The notes under the pieces were generated by a model. That model ran no database searches. It worked only from the letters and a program-made list of their open reading frames with translations, and had not been told where the DNA came from. From NCBI GenBank assembly GCA_021324295.1, contig JAJPJJ010000009.1, forward strand, positions 1-33,605: a stretch of 33,605 bases of DNA. The letters run 5' to 3'. The DNA comes from Bacillota bacterium (GTDB lineage Bacteria > Sysuimicrobiota > Sysuimicrobiia > Sysuimicrobiales > Segetimicrobiaceae). How positions within the stretch are numbered: the first letter of the stretch is position 1; each line of letters opens with the position of its first letter. This document shows positions 1-10,619 of the stretch, one piece after another. The position numbers and the translations under genes were made by a program.

Positions 1-332
1 GTGCCCACCTCCAGCAGCGAGCCGACCCGGCCGCGTATCTCTGCCGTGCCGGCGGTAGGTTCGGTGATGCGAGCGAGAATCTTGAGGAGCGTGCTCTTCC
101 CGGCGCCGTTGCGGCCGATCACGCCGACGGCCTCACCCCGTCTCACTTCGAACGACACGTCTCGGACGGCCCAGATCGCCTCTTTGGTGTGGCCGGGCCG
201 ACCGTTCCCCATCAACGCATTCTTCACGCTCTGCGCGAGGTAGTCGCGCAGCGTGTCGGGCCGATAGCCCCACCCACCGTGGATCACGTACTGCTTCGAG
301 AGACCGTCAGCTCGGATGGCCAGATCCCGCAT
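1..332 (-). CDS. wzt: Polysaccharide ABC exporter ATP-binding subunit (Wzt-type), 3' end outside window
   Basis: Only the first 110 codons are in the window; the gene runs off the left edge. The start is the ATG at 330-332. Visible are a lead-in typical of Wzt/TagH ATPases (LSKQYVIHG), then AVRDVSFEV, a Walker A motif GRNGAGKST near residues 73-81, and a GRVGSLLEVG stretch near the end that is characteristic of polysaccharide-exporting ABC ATPases. The signature motif, Walker B and any C-terminal carbohydrate-binding domain lie outside. It should energise export of the lipid-linked glycan with the Wzm permease at 2267-3160, although a PAPS synthetase gene separates the two. The 64-base gap to that gene has no obvious terminator. 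Confidence 0.9.
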   Translation of the reverse strand, partial: MRDLAIRADGLSKQYVIHGGWGYRPDTLRDYLAQSVKNALMGNGRPGHTKEAIWAVRDVSFEVRRGEAVGVIGRNGAGKSTLLKILARITEPTAGTAEIRGRVGSLLEVG

Positions 333-396
333 GGGTCACGTGCCTGGAGGCTCCTCTCGTGGATGTGTGCTCGACGCGATGCTCGATCGGGACACT

Positions 397-3152
<2,756 letters not shown>

Positions 3153-3160
<8 letters not shown>

Positions 3161-3923
3161 CAGTCCGCGACCACGACGGAGGAGCCGCGGCGGTCCAGGA
3201 CGGCTCGCCCCGCATGCCCACGACGCGGGCGGGCACTCCCACGGCGATCGCCCCGTCCGGGACGTCGCGCGTGACCACGGATCCCGCGCCCACGATTGCC
3301 CCCTTGCCGATGCGCACCCCGTCCAGCACGATGCTGCCGAGTCCCACCCAGGCGTGGTCGTCGATGACGATGGGGCCCTTCGACTGCAGCGGCTGCTCCA
3401 TGTACGGCCTCCCCGGGGCGATGCCATGGTTGTAGGAGAAGAGCGCGGAGCCCTCGCCGATGCCGACGTCGCGCCCGATCCGGATCGGCGCCACGTAGGA
3501 GATCAAGTGCACACCGAGGTTGATGCGCGACTCTGGCCCAATCGTGATGCCGCCCCGCTCGCCGGTCTCGAGGAGCGCATCGCCCCACACGGACGCCTTG
3601 TCGCCGATCTCGACGGGCCCGCCGCCATCCATCTGGATGATCGTGACGTCGTCCCCGATGAACACGTGGAGGCCGAGCCGAAGCCCCCGGTGGCAGATGG
3701 CTGCGCGCGGGGAGACAAAGCCGCGCGGATGCACGTCGGCGAACCACCGGCGCGCCTTGTAGGGGGGAGCGAACCAGGTCGCGAGGCGGGCCGCCATCCG
3801 CCCCGCCGGGCTCAACCCCGCGAGCGGGAGCCAGAGACGGGCCCAGGTGGATTGAAGCTTTCTGGGTGCGACCTGAGGGTCGCGCAGCACCTCTTGCATC
3901 GCCAGCCGCAGTCTCATGCTCAT
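3153..3923 (-). CDS. Hexapeptide-repeat acyltransferase (left-handed beta-helix)
   Basis: 256 residues. Probable O- or N-acetyltransferase that decorates a sugar using acetyl-CoA. From about residue 85 to 235 there are hexapeptide turns, including VEIGDKASVWGDA, IRIGRDVGIGEGS and GKGAIVGAGSVVTRDVPDGA. The FSYNHG motif (H166) supplies the likely catalytic His, and AVGVPARVVG is the usual family ending. The ATG at 3921-3923 overlaps the preceding GT2 stop as ATGA and is preceded by GGGGAG at good spacing. The same frame stays open far upstream, but that part is antisense-like and does not resemble protein. Acceptor unknown. Confidence 0.92.
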
Positions 3924-4981
3924 CGGTGCATCTCCCCGTGATCTGCCAGCGTCCCGAGCGATACAGCGGGGCCGGCGCCCGCGTGCCGGCGCCACGCCGC
4001 CGCGATCTTGCCGGCCGCCAACCGTATCGTCTTCTTGCCCTTCACGGCGAGCCTCCACGCGGGCCTGATGGCCGGGTAGAGGGCCGGGTGCGGATACGGT
4101 CCGAGCTCCCTGCGCAGGAGCCTCCAGACCTCGCCGCGCCTGATGCCGTGCTCCCACAGGTAGAGCGCCAGCCACTCCACGAATGCCGTCCACGACGCCT
4201 GGTACCGCCCCGCGCGCACCACCCGGCTCGTGAAGGAGTCCGGGTGGCGGCGGTACTTGTGCCAGCAGGTGCTCGCGACAAAGACGGGCCCTTCGATGCT
4301 GACCTTCACGAAGAACGCGAGATCGTCGAACATGCCGGTGAACCGGTTCTCGAATCCGCCCACCCTGTCGACCGTCGCTCGCCGCACGAGGACGGCCGAT
4401 GAAAAGGGCTCCACGCACGTGTTCGCCAGCAACAGGGGCAGCAGCGCCGGCGGGGGGGCCACGTCGTCCACCGGGCCCTGTGCGACGTGGGGGACAAAAT
4501 CCCGTTCGGCATCCTCCGCGCGGCCTGTCCACCCATACCAGCGGAGGGCCGGGCCGTAGACCATCGCCGCCTCGGGGTGCGACTCCAGAATGGCGAGCTG
4601 CTCTTCGAGCTTGCGCGGCAGCCACACGTCGTCGGCATCCAGGAAGGCGACGTACTCGCCTCGCGCATGGGCGAGCCCCAGATTGCGGGAGGCGCTCGTG
4701 CCGCGATTCCGGCGCCCGGCGTGCGTGGCGTAGCGGACCTTCGCGGGGTGGCGGCGCGCGTACTCCATCGCGATGGCAGTGCTGCCGTCGGTCGATCCGT
4801 CGTCGACCAGCACGAGCTCCCACGTCGCGCATGTCTGTGCCAGCACGCTCTCGATCGCTTCCGCGATGAACTGCTCGGCATCGAGGAAGATCATGATGAC
4901 GGAGATCAACGGCGGGCCGTCCGTGGACACCCCGTGCTCCCCATGCTCCACCCGGCCCCCCTGGGCCGGCGCCCCGCGCAT
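3920..4981 (-). CDS. Family 2 glycosyltransferase
   Basis: 353 residues. GT-A fold enzyme expected to add a sugar to the lipid-linked glycan at the cytoplasmic membrane. It begins with PPLISVIMIFLDAEQFIAEA, has the nucleotide-binding LVLVDDGSTDGS (57-68), the conserved SASRNLGLAHARGEY and the metal-binding DADD (115-118). The ATG at 4979-4981 abuts the TAG of the upstream gene and has GGAGGT 6 bases before it, so I prefer it to an in-frame GTG 17 codons downstream. It is clearly related to the GT2 at 25339-26277: both carry ARGEYVA(F/L)LDADDVWLP and EAAMVYG. Donor and acceptor cannot be told. Confidence 0.93.
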   Translation of the reverse strand: MRGAPAQGGRVEHGEHGVSTDGPPLISVIMIFLDAEQFIAEAIESVLAQTCATWELVLVDDGSTDGSTAIAMEYARRHPAKVRYATHAGRRNRGTSASRNLGLAHARGEYVAFLDADDVWLPRKLEEQLAILESHPEAAMVYGPALRWYGWTGRAEDAERDFVPHVAQGPVDDVAPPPALLPLLLANTCVEPFSSAVLVRRATVDRVGGFENRFTGMFDDLAFFVKVSIEGPVFVASTCWHKYRRHPDSFTSRVVRAGRYQASWTAFVEWLALYLWEHGIRRGEVWRLLRRELGPYPHPALYPAIRPAWRLAVKGKKTIRLAAGKIAAAWRRHAGAGPAVSLGTLADHGEMHR

Positions 4982-6328
4982 CTACGGACCTCCGGGAGCA
5001 ACGGCGGCGCGTCCGACGGCCGACCGCTCCCCGTCGGCCCCGGCGCGGGAGACGCCCACCGGACGCTGCTCGGCGAGGACCCGCTCGTACAGTGCGACGT
5101 GGCGTTGCAGTTGGAGGGCGACGCTGTACTCCGCGACCACGAGCCTGCGGGCGCTGGCCCCCATGTCCGCGCGCCGTGCCCGGTCGTGAAGCAGGTCGCG
5201 GATGGCGACGCCGAGAGCCGCCACGTCGTGGGGCGGCACCAGGAGCCCGCTGACGCCGGGCCGCACGATATCGAGGAGGCCGCCCACCCCGAACGCGACG
5301 ACCGGCGTCCCGCACGCCATCGCCTCGATGGCGGTCTTCCCGAACGCCTCTTGCAGGGACGGCATCACGAACACGTCCGCGGCGCTGTAGACGAGCGAGA
5401 GGAGCCGCGGGTTTCCGATATGCCCCAACCGCATATGCGGGATTGCGACCTCGGCGGGCGGCGCGCCGCTGCCCGCGGACACCAGTACCAGCCGGCCTGC
5501 AGGGTCGCATTCGCGCAACGCCTCGGCCAGGAGCGCGAACCCCTTGATCCGGCGGGTCAAAGGCTCGGCGACGAACAGCACCACGCCGGCATCCTGCGGG
5601 ATCCCCAGGGTCTCCCGCGCCTTGCCCTTGTCCCTCGGGCAGAAGATCTCGGTATCCACCCCTGGCGGGATCACGGTAACCGGGAAGCCTCGCAGCAGGG
5701 AGCTTCGCTGAGCCTGCTCGGCGAGCCAGCGGCTCATGGCGACGAGGTGGAGGCGGCCCGGAGGAACGACGCGAAGGGCGCTGTGCTTGCGCCGCCAGAT
5801 CTGGCGCGAAAGGTCGTCCTGGTCGCGCGAGCCGAGCTGCGGGCACGCCCCGCAACTCGCCGTGTATTTGCCGCAGTTGAAGTCGTAGTGGCATCCTCCG
5901 GTGAAGAACGTCATGTCGTGGAGCGTCCGGACGACCGGGATCCGGCGGGGAATCGTGGTGAAGAAGTCCCGAAAGTCGACAAAGTGCAGCATCGCGTGCA
6001 CATCGATGATGTCGCACGCCGGAAGCTGGCCCAGGATGTCGGCGCCATACGGGCTGCGGTCATCGCTGAAGAGCTCGTAGCCGGGGGGACGCCTGTGGCG
6101 GTGGAGCGCTCGCGCGATGTGAAGGGTGCGTATCTTGCGGCGCACGCGGCTCCGCAGGTCCATCGGCGGTGCGAAGACCGTCATCCCGGGACTGCGCTCC
6201 GGAGTCCGGGCGGCCCCCACCAGCACCATCGACTCGTGCCCCAGTCCGAGCAGCCCGCGATGCAGCCGCTGGACGGCGATGGAGACGCCGTCGCCGGCGT
6301 TGTAGCCCGTCAGGTGGAGGATTCTCAT
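4982..6328 (-). CDS. Family 4 glycosyltransferase, Cys-cluster type (tandem copy 1)
   Basis: 448 residues. GT-B retaining glycosyltransferase. The N-terminal domain starts MRILHLTGYNAGDG. A cysteine cluster follows RTLHDM in the middle (GGCHYDFNCGKYTASCGAC, four Cys), typical of the WcaC-like GT4 subgroup. The C-terminal donor domain carries the E-x7-E element as EAFGKTAIEAMACGTP. The start ATG overlaps the stop of the upstream paralogue by 4 bases. Alignment by eye with 6325-7707 is continuous over almost the whole length, so the pair arose by tandem duplication. The last ~25 residues are low-complexity and diverge. Confidence 0.94.
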   Translation of the reverse strand: MRILHLTGYNAGDGVSIAVQRLHRGLLGLGHESMVLVGAARTPERSPGMTVFAPPMDLRSRVRRKIRTLHIARALHRHRRPPGYELFSDDRSPYGADILGQLPACDIIDVHAMLHFVDFRDFFTTIPRRIPVVRTLHDMTFFTGGCHYDFNCGKYTASCGACPQLGSRDQDDLSRQIWRRKHSALRVVPPGRLHLVAMSRWLAEQAQRSSLLRGFPVTVIPPGVDTEIFCPRDKGKARETLGIPQDAGVVLFVAEPLTRRIKGFALLAEALRECDPAGRLVLVSAGSGAPPAEVAIPHMRLGHIGNPRLLSLVYSAADVFVMPSLQEAFGKTAIEAMACGTPVVAFGVGGLLDIVRPGVSGLLVPPHDVAALGVAIRDLLHDRARRADMGASARRLVVAEYSVALQLQRHVALYERVLAEQRPVGVSRAGADGERSAVGRAAVAPGGP

Positions 6329-7707
6329 CCAGCCCTAACCTCGTCTCGCGCGTCCTGCCGCGTGTGCGGATCGAGCGCGGCCGGTGTGGGGGCGTCGGCC
6401 CCCGTGGCGGCGTGGCGCCGACCGTCGCCGCGGGACCCGGTCGACGCCCGCGCGCGCTCCGTGCCGAGGATCTCCTCGTAGAGGGCGAGGTAACGCTGCG
6501 CCTGGAGCTCCAGGCGATACTCCGCGGTGGCGACCGCTCGGCACGAGGCGCTCATCGCCGCCCGCCGGACGGGGTCTCCCAGCAGGTCCCCGATCGCGGC
6601 CGCGAGCGCGGCGCAATCCCGCGGGGGCACGAGAACGCCGGTCAGGCCTGTCCGCACGATCTCCGGCAGCCCGCCCACCGCGAAGCCGACCACGGGAGTA
6701 CCGCAGGCCAGCGATTCGAGCGCCGCGTAGGGGAAGTTGTCCTGGACCGACGGGATCGCACAGACGTCCACCGCGCTGTAGACGAGCGACAGCATGCGTT
6801 CGTTGGCGATGCGTCCGAGGCGCAGGTGCGTTACGGGGACCTCGCACGGCGGCTCGCCGCTTCCGACCGATACGAACACGAGGTCCTCGAGGTGGCTGAG
6901 CCGTTCCAGCGCCTGGACCAGCAGCCGCGCCCCTTTCTCCGGTCGCGCCACGGGATCGGCGATGAAGAGCACCGCCGCGGCGTGTTGCGGGATCCCCAGC
7001 ACCTGCCGGGCGAACCGACGGTCGCGGGGGCTGAAGACGTCGGTATCGAGCGCCAGCGGGATCACCGCGATCGGAATATCGCGGAGGAGCGCGCTCCGCC
7101 TCGCTGTCTCCGCCAGCCAGCGGCTGGGCGCCGCGAAGTGCAGGCGGCCGCGCGGCACGGCGCGCAGCGCCGCGCGTTTGCGCTCCCAGATCTGTCGGGA
7201 CAGATCGCTCTCGTCGTGGGAGCCGAGCTGGGGACATGCCCCGCAGCGGTCCGTGTACTTCCCGCACCCCCAATCGTGGTGGCAGCCCCCGGTAAAGAAG
7301 CTCATATCGTGCAGGGTGCGGACGACCGGGATCCGGCGCGGGACGGCGGGAAAGAACGCGTCGAAGCTCACCAGGCGCGACATCGTGTGGAGATGCACCA
7401 CGTCACACGGCGGGAGCTGGCCGACCATCTCGGCCCCGTGTGGATTCCGGTCGTCGAAGAAGTATCCGTAGCCCTCCGGCCGGGTCGCGCGATACCGTGC
7501 CATGCTGCGGCCGATGCGCCGGGAGCGGAGCCGCCGCCGCAGGCGGCTCAGAGGATCCATCGGCGGCCGAAACGTGACGACGGCCGGATCGCTCCCGTCG
7601 GTTCGGCTCTCCGCCACCAGCATCCGCGAATCCACGCCCAACCGGCGCAGGCCGACGTGCAGGCGGTAGGCGGCTCCCTCGCTCCCGATGACGTGGACGA
7701 CCCTCAC
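6325..7707 (-). CDS. Family 4 glycosyltransferase, Cys-cluster type (tandem copy 2)
   Basis: 460 residues from the GTG at 7705-7707, which has GGTGGAG five bases upstream. The longer open frame to its right lacks protein-like sequence, and the chosen start places VRVVHVIGSEG at the N-terminus like its paralogue. The Cys cluster (GGCHHDWGCGKYTDRCGAC) and DLSRQIWERKRAALR match copy 1 closely. In the E-x7-E element the first acidic residue is Asp (DNFPYAALE), while copy 1 has Glu (EAFGKTAIE), which may indicate altered donor use. The start lies 22 bases after the stop of the beta-propeller gene, and the end overlaps copy 1 as ATGA. Confidence 0.93.
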   Translation of the reverse strand: MRVVHVIGSEGAAYRLHVGLRRLGVDSRMLVAESRTDGSDPAVVTFRPPMDPLSRLRRRLRSRRIGRSMARYRATRPEGYGYFFDDRNPHGAEMVGQLPPCDVVHLHTMSRLVSFDAFFPAVPRRIPVVRTLHDMSFFTGGCHHDWGCGKYTDRCGACPQLGSHDESDLSRQIWERKRAALRAVPRGRLHFAAPSRWLAETARRSALLRDIPIAVIPLALDTDVFSPRDRRFARQVLGIPQHAAAVLFIADPVARPEKGARLLVQALERLSHLEDLVFVSVGSGEPPCEVPVTHLRLGRIANERMLSLVYSAVDVCAIPSVQDNFPYAALESLACGTPVVGFAVGGLPEIVRTGLTGVLVPPRDCAALAAAIGDLLGDPVRRAAMSASCRAVATAEYRLELQAQRYLALYEEILGTERARASTGSRGDGRRHAATGADAPTPAALDPHTRQDARDEVRAG

Positions 7708-7729
7708 AACGTCTCCACCAGGGCGTCGC

Positions 7730-8713
7730 TCATGCCTCGGATCGGTACCACCCGTCGACGCACGCCACCCAGCGGCCATCGCTCAGCGCGTGCGGATCGA
7801 CATGGTGCATGCCGGATTCGTTCCAGCCGGCGCCGCTCCCCTGGAGGATGGGATCCGGGCACGCCGGGCGCTCGCGGTAGCTGCGCGGGGTCAACTCCAG
7901 AACCTCGAGCGCGTGAACGGCGGTGCCGTAGGCGCGTGAGCAATCCTGGGCGTAGCGCACGACACGGTCGCCCGCGACCACGATGCGGCCGGCCGGTCTC
8001 GCGATGCGCGGGTCCCCTCGGACGATGGGGCTCTCGGGATGCTCTCGCCACGGCCCGGTCAACGCATCGGCGTAGAAGAGGCGGAGGGTGTCGTAGCTCA
8101 GTTCGGGATTGGTCTCGACGAAGAGCCACCACTTCCCGCCGTAGCGGACGACGGAGGCGTCCAGCAGGCACGGGCCCTCGAGCAGGGTCGCCGCGAGCGA
8201 CCACCGCCACGGGAACGGTCTCGCGCGGTACAGCCTCACGGAGCGCGAGGTGGAACACTCAGGGATCATGTAGTAGTCGCCCCGGTGTTCGAAGACGTAC
8301 GGGTAGGACAGGTGAAAGGGCTCGGCGAGCACGATGCGCTCGTATGTCCACTTCCTGCCGTCGGCGCTGGCGGCGAGCCCTACGGCTCCCCTCCCGGTGC
8401 GGTGGTTCATCACCTCGAAGAACATGTGCCATACACGATCCACCCTGAGCATGAAGGGATCTGCGACGTAGCGGGCCGGGACATCCGATACGCTGCCGCC
8501 CGTGAGCACGGGATTGGTCGCGCCGGGGAGCGGTGCGAGGCTCGTCCAGGCGTCCCCGGCGTAGATCCCGATCGACCACACGTACCGACCGGCCTTCCGG
8601 GACGGCCTCGACCCATCGTCCCCGGGGCGTCCCAGCACCCATCTCCGGACGGCCCTGCGCACGCTGCGTCCCGAGATCGCCGTCGCCACGCGCGAGAGCG
8701 TGCGCGAGATCAT
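7730..8713 (-). CDS. Beta-propeller protein related to the GINT1 N-terminal domain / GH43-like fold
   Basis: 327 residues. The sequence has repeated W/Y-rich blades of a five-bladed propeller: YVADPFMLRVDRVWHMFFEV, VGLAASADGRKWTYE, FHLSYPYVFEHRGDYYMIPE, WWLFVETN, TLRLFYADALTGPWREHP, GDPRIARPAGR, RYAQDCSRAYG and MHHVDPHALSDG. These blocks are the signature I associate with the N-terminal domain of plant glucosamine inositolphosphorylceramide transferases, and with bacterial proteins in which this domain occurs beside formyltransferases in surface-glycan clusters. The fold is fairly sure; the activity is not known to me. It may bind or modify sugars. No signal peptide is evident. The ATG at 8711-8713 overlaps the previous stop (TGATG) and is preceded by GGAGGT. 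Confidence 0.8.
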   Translation of the reverse strand: MISRTLSRVATAISGRSVRRAVRRWVLGRPGDDGSRPSRKAGRYVWSIGIYAGDAWTSLAPLPGATNPVLTGGSVSDVPARYVADPFMLRVDRVWHMFFEVMNHRTGRGAVGLAASADGRKWTYERIVLAEPFHLSYPYVFEHRGDYYMIPECSTSRSVRLYRARPFPWRWSLAATLLEGPCLLDASVVRYGGKWWLFVETNPELSYDTLRLFYADALTGPWREHPESPIVRGDPRIARPAGRIVVAGDRVVRYAQDCSRAYGTAVHALEVLELTPRSYRERPACPDPILQGSGAGWNESGMHHVDPHALSDGRWVACVDGWYRSEA

Positions 8714-10071
8714 CAGCCCCCCCGACCTCCGCTCGACGGGAGCGGATCGGCCTCGCCGTGCCGCTGTTGGAGCAAGCCGTGTTCGCGGAGCGTCGCGGCG
8801 GCATCGTGGATCAACCCGAACGCCATCCCCGAGCGCTCCGCGATGTCCAGCAGGCTGTGGCGGCCGTCCGAGAGGTTCAGGACCCACAGCATCGCCATCT
8901 GCAGGGATCCGAGATCCGCGTCGCCCCCGACCCGGCGGTACAGACCCCGCCGGCCCAACTGCGGCTCGCACTTGGGCTGCGTGTTCACGTACCGGTCGTT
9001 GCCCTCGAGCACGTCGACGATGGCCAGGGCCACCGCGAGCGATTCGGCCAGGGCCTCGCGTGTCACGAAGCCGAGATCGTCCGCCGATGTGTGGTACTGT
9101 GGGAAGCGTCCGTGGGGCGTCCGTGACAGGCACCCCACGGGCAGGTTGAACCCTGGGGAGCAGTACTGCCGCTCGTCGTAGCCGTACGGGGTGAAGTCGA
9201 TGATCTCGTAGTCGCTAGCGGCGCGCCGCAGGACCTCGGCCGCCGCCCGGTCGATCTCGGCGTCCCCGCGGCGGCTTCGCTTATAGGTGAATTTCCCCGG
9301 ATCGCCGACGCAGGACACGACGAGGCCGTGCGCGATCCTCGCCGTGCGCTCCTCGTTGAGGCTCAGCCAGGTGATGGCCCCGATCGTACCGGGGACGAAG
9401 AGGAACCGGTAGGAATACCGCAGGTCCCGCCGCCGGGCGAGGGCCTGCGCCAGGAACGTGGCCAGCGCGATGCCGGAGAGGTTGTCGTTGCACAGCGACG
9501 GATGACACGTGTGGGTCGACACGAGGACCTCGTCGCGCGTCCGGCCGGGAAGGCAGCACTCCCCGTAGGTCAGCGTGCCATCCTCGAGCGAGGCGTCGAT
9601 GACGACGTCGTACTCGCCGTCCTCCAGGTCGGCGAGTTGCGTGTGGCGGAGGCAGAATCCCCAGTCCTCCGCGTAGTACGACGTCCGGTACGGGATCCAG
9701 TCGGGATGCTCGGGCAGCGTGAACAGGTGGCTCCTCAACTCATCGAGCGGCATCCGCCTCCGCACGGGGATGCTGTAGCTCACCACGTGCAGGTTCGATG
9801 CCCGGAAATCGATGACCCTCTCGCCCCTGGCGTTCCGCACGTAGGCGTCGCGGATGTTCCACTCCTTGGGAACGGTCCAGTCGAACACCCGGGTCCCGCT
9901 CGGCACCTCCCGGGTGATGAGCGGGATGTGCCGCTGCAGGATGCGCAGCGTCTCCCGGACCCCCTGCCCCGTGATGCTCCGGCAGATGGGATACAGCTCG
10001 GCGACGAGGCGGTACATCTCTTCGCCGACGTGCGCCGGGCTCGCACACGTCTCCGGCTGCGCGATGCTCAT
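8713..10071 (-). CDS. DUF4910-type aminopeptidase-like zinc enzyme with C-terminal winged helix
   Basis: 452 residues. Family resemblance is to the DUF4910/DUF2172 M28-like metallopeptidases common in surface-polysaccharide clusters. The N-terminal piece (PICRSITGQGVRETL) and inserted domain (SGTRVFDWTVPKEWNIRDAY) are typical. Putative zinc ligands are in STHTCHPSLCNDNLSG (H190, D196), and QYHTSADD holds H327. The C-terminal ~90 residues (LNLSDGRHSLLDIAERSG) look like the small winged-helix domain of this family. Substrate is unknown; members may deacylate or hydrolyse an amide on a sugar rather than a peptide. The ATG at 10069-10071 overlaps the epimerase stop as ATGA. Confidence 0.88.
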   Translation of the reverse strand: MSIAQPETCASPAHVGEEMYRLVAELYPICRSITGQGVRETLRILQRHIPLITREVPSGTRVFDWTVPKEWNIRDAYVRNARGERVIDFRASNLHVVSYSIPVRRRMPLDELRSHLFTLPEHPDWIPYRTSYYAEDWGFCLRHTQLADLEDGEYDVVIDASLEDGTLTYGECCLPGRTRDEVLVSTHTCHPSLCNDNLSGIALATFLAQALARRRDLRYSYRFLFVPGTIGAITWLSLNEERTARIAHGLVVSCVGDPGKFTYKRSRRGDAEIDRAAAEVLRRAASDYEIIDFTPYGYDERQYCSPGFNLPVGCLSRTPHGRFPQYHTSADDLGFVTREALAESLAVALAIVDVLEGNDRYVNTQPKCEPQLGRRGLYRRVGGDADLGSLQMAMLWVLNLSDGRHSLLDIAERSGMAFGLIHDAAATLREHGLLQQRHGEADPLPSSGGRGG

Positions 10072-10619
10072 CGTGTCAGCAGGCTGCGTCCCGGGACGAA
10101 GTCGGGATAGCTGCGGTCCCTCGCGGAGATGATCCGTTCGCCGTCGGGCCACCGGATGCCAAAGGCCGGGTCGTCCCACCGGACTCCCCGCGCGTACTCC
10201 GGCCGGTAGAGCTCCGACATTTGGTAGAAGACCTCGGTGTTGTCCGCCAGCGTTTGGAAGCCGTGGGCGCACCCTTCCGGCACGTACACCATGCGGTGAC
10301 TTTCGGCCGTGAGCTCCACAGCCTGCCATCGCATGAACGTCGGGGACGCCGGGCGGAGGTCGACGACCACGTCGTAGAGCGCCCCGGCGGTGCACCGGAC
10401 GAGCTTGGCCTCGCCATACGGGTCGGCCTGGTAGTGCATCCCGCGCAGCGTGCCCCGCGTTCGATTGAAGGACACGTTGCACTGCAGGGTGCGCGGATTG
10501 AGGCCGTGCGTCTCGAACTCGCGGCTGCACCAGCTCCGCGCGAAGAACCCGCGCTCGTCCTCGCGTCGCTCCAGATCGATGAGATAGGCTCCGGGGAGCG
10601 CCATCGGGGTGAAGATCAC
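10068..10619 (-). CDS. RfbC-type NDP-4-keto-6-deoxyhexose 3,5-epimerase
   Basis: 183 residues, the usual length of the family. It should epimerise C3 and/or C5 of a nucleotide-activated 4-keto sugar. Visible are DERGFFARSWC, GTLRGMHYQ with the catalytic-base His at 62, VDLRPASPTFMRW, VPEGCAHGF and FYQMSELY with Tyr132. I chose the GTG at 10617-10619, which forms a GTGA overlap with the methyltransferase stop and gives the family-typical N-terminus (M)IFTPMALPGAYLIDL; an internal ATG five codons later would trim it. Its neighbours (RfbF, SDR, C-methyltransferase) suggest it acts on a CDP sugar and not on dTDP-rhamnose precursors. Confidence 0.9.
   Translation of the reverse strand: MIFTPMALPGAYLIDLERREDERGFFARSWCSREFETHGLNPRTLQCNVSFNRTRGTLRGMHYQADPYGEAKLVRCTAGALYDVVVDLRPASPTFMRWQAVELTAESHRMVYVPEGCAHGFQTLADNTEVFYQMSELYRPEYARGVRWDDPAFGIRWPDGERIISARDRSYPDFVPGRSLLTR

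Noticed and set aside
3924-6017. Upstream extension of the acyltransferase frame to about 950 codons
   Set aside because: The extension is Arg/Pro/Gly-rich out-of-frame translation of the GT2 and GT4 genes; the acyltransferase has its own ATG with a good ribosome-binding site.
7711-7733. ATG at 7731-7733 as start of the second GT4
   Set aside because: It is out of frame with the GT4 and terminates after nine codons; the GTG at 7705-7707 with a good ribosome-binding site fits.
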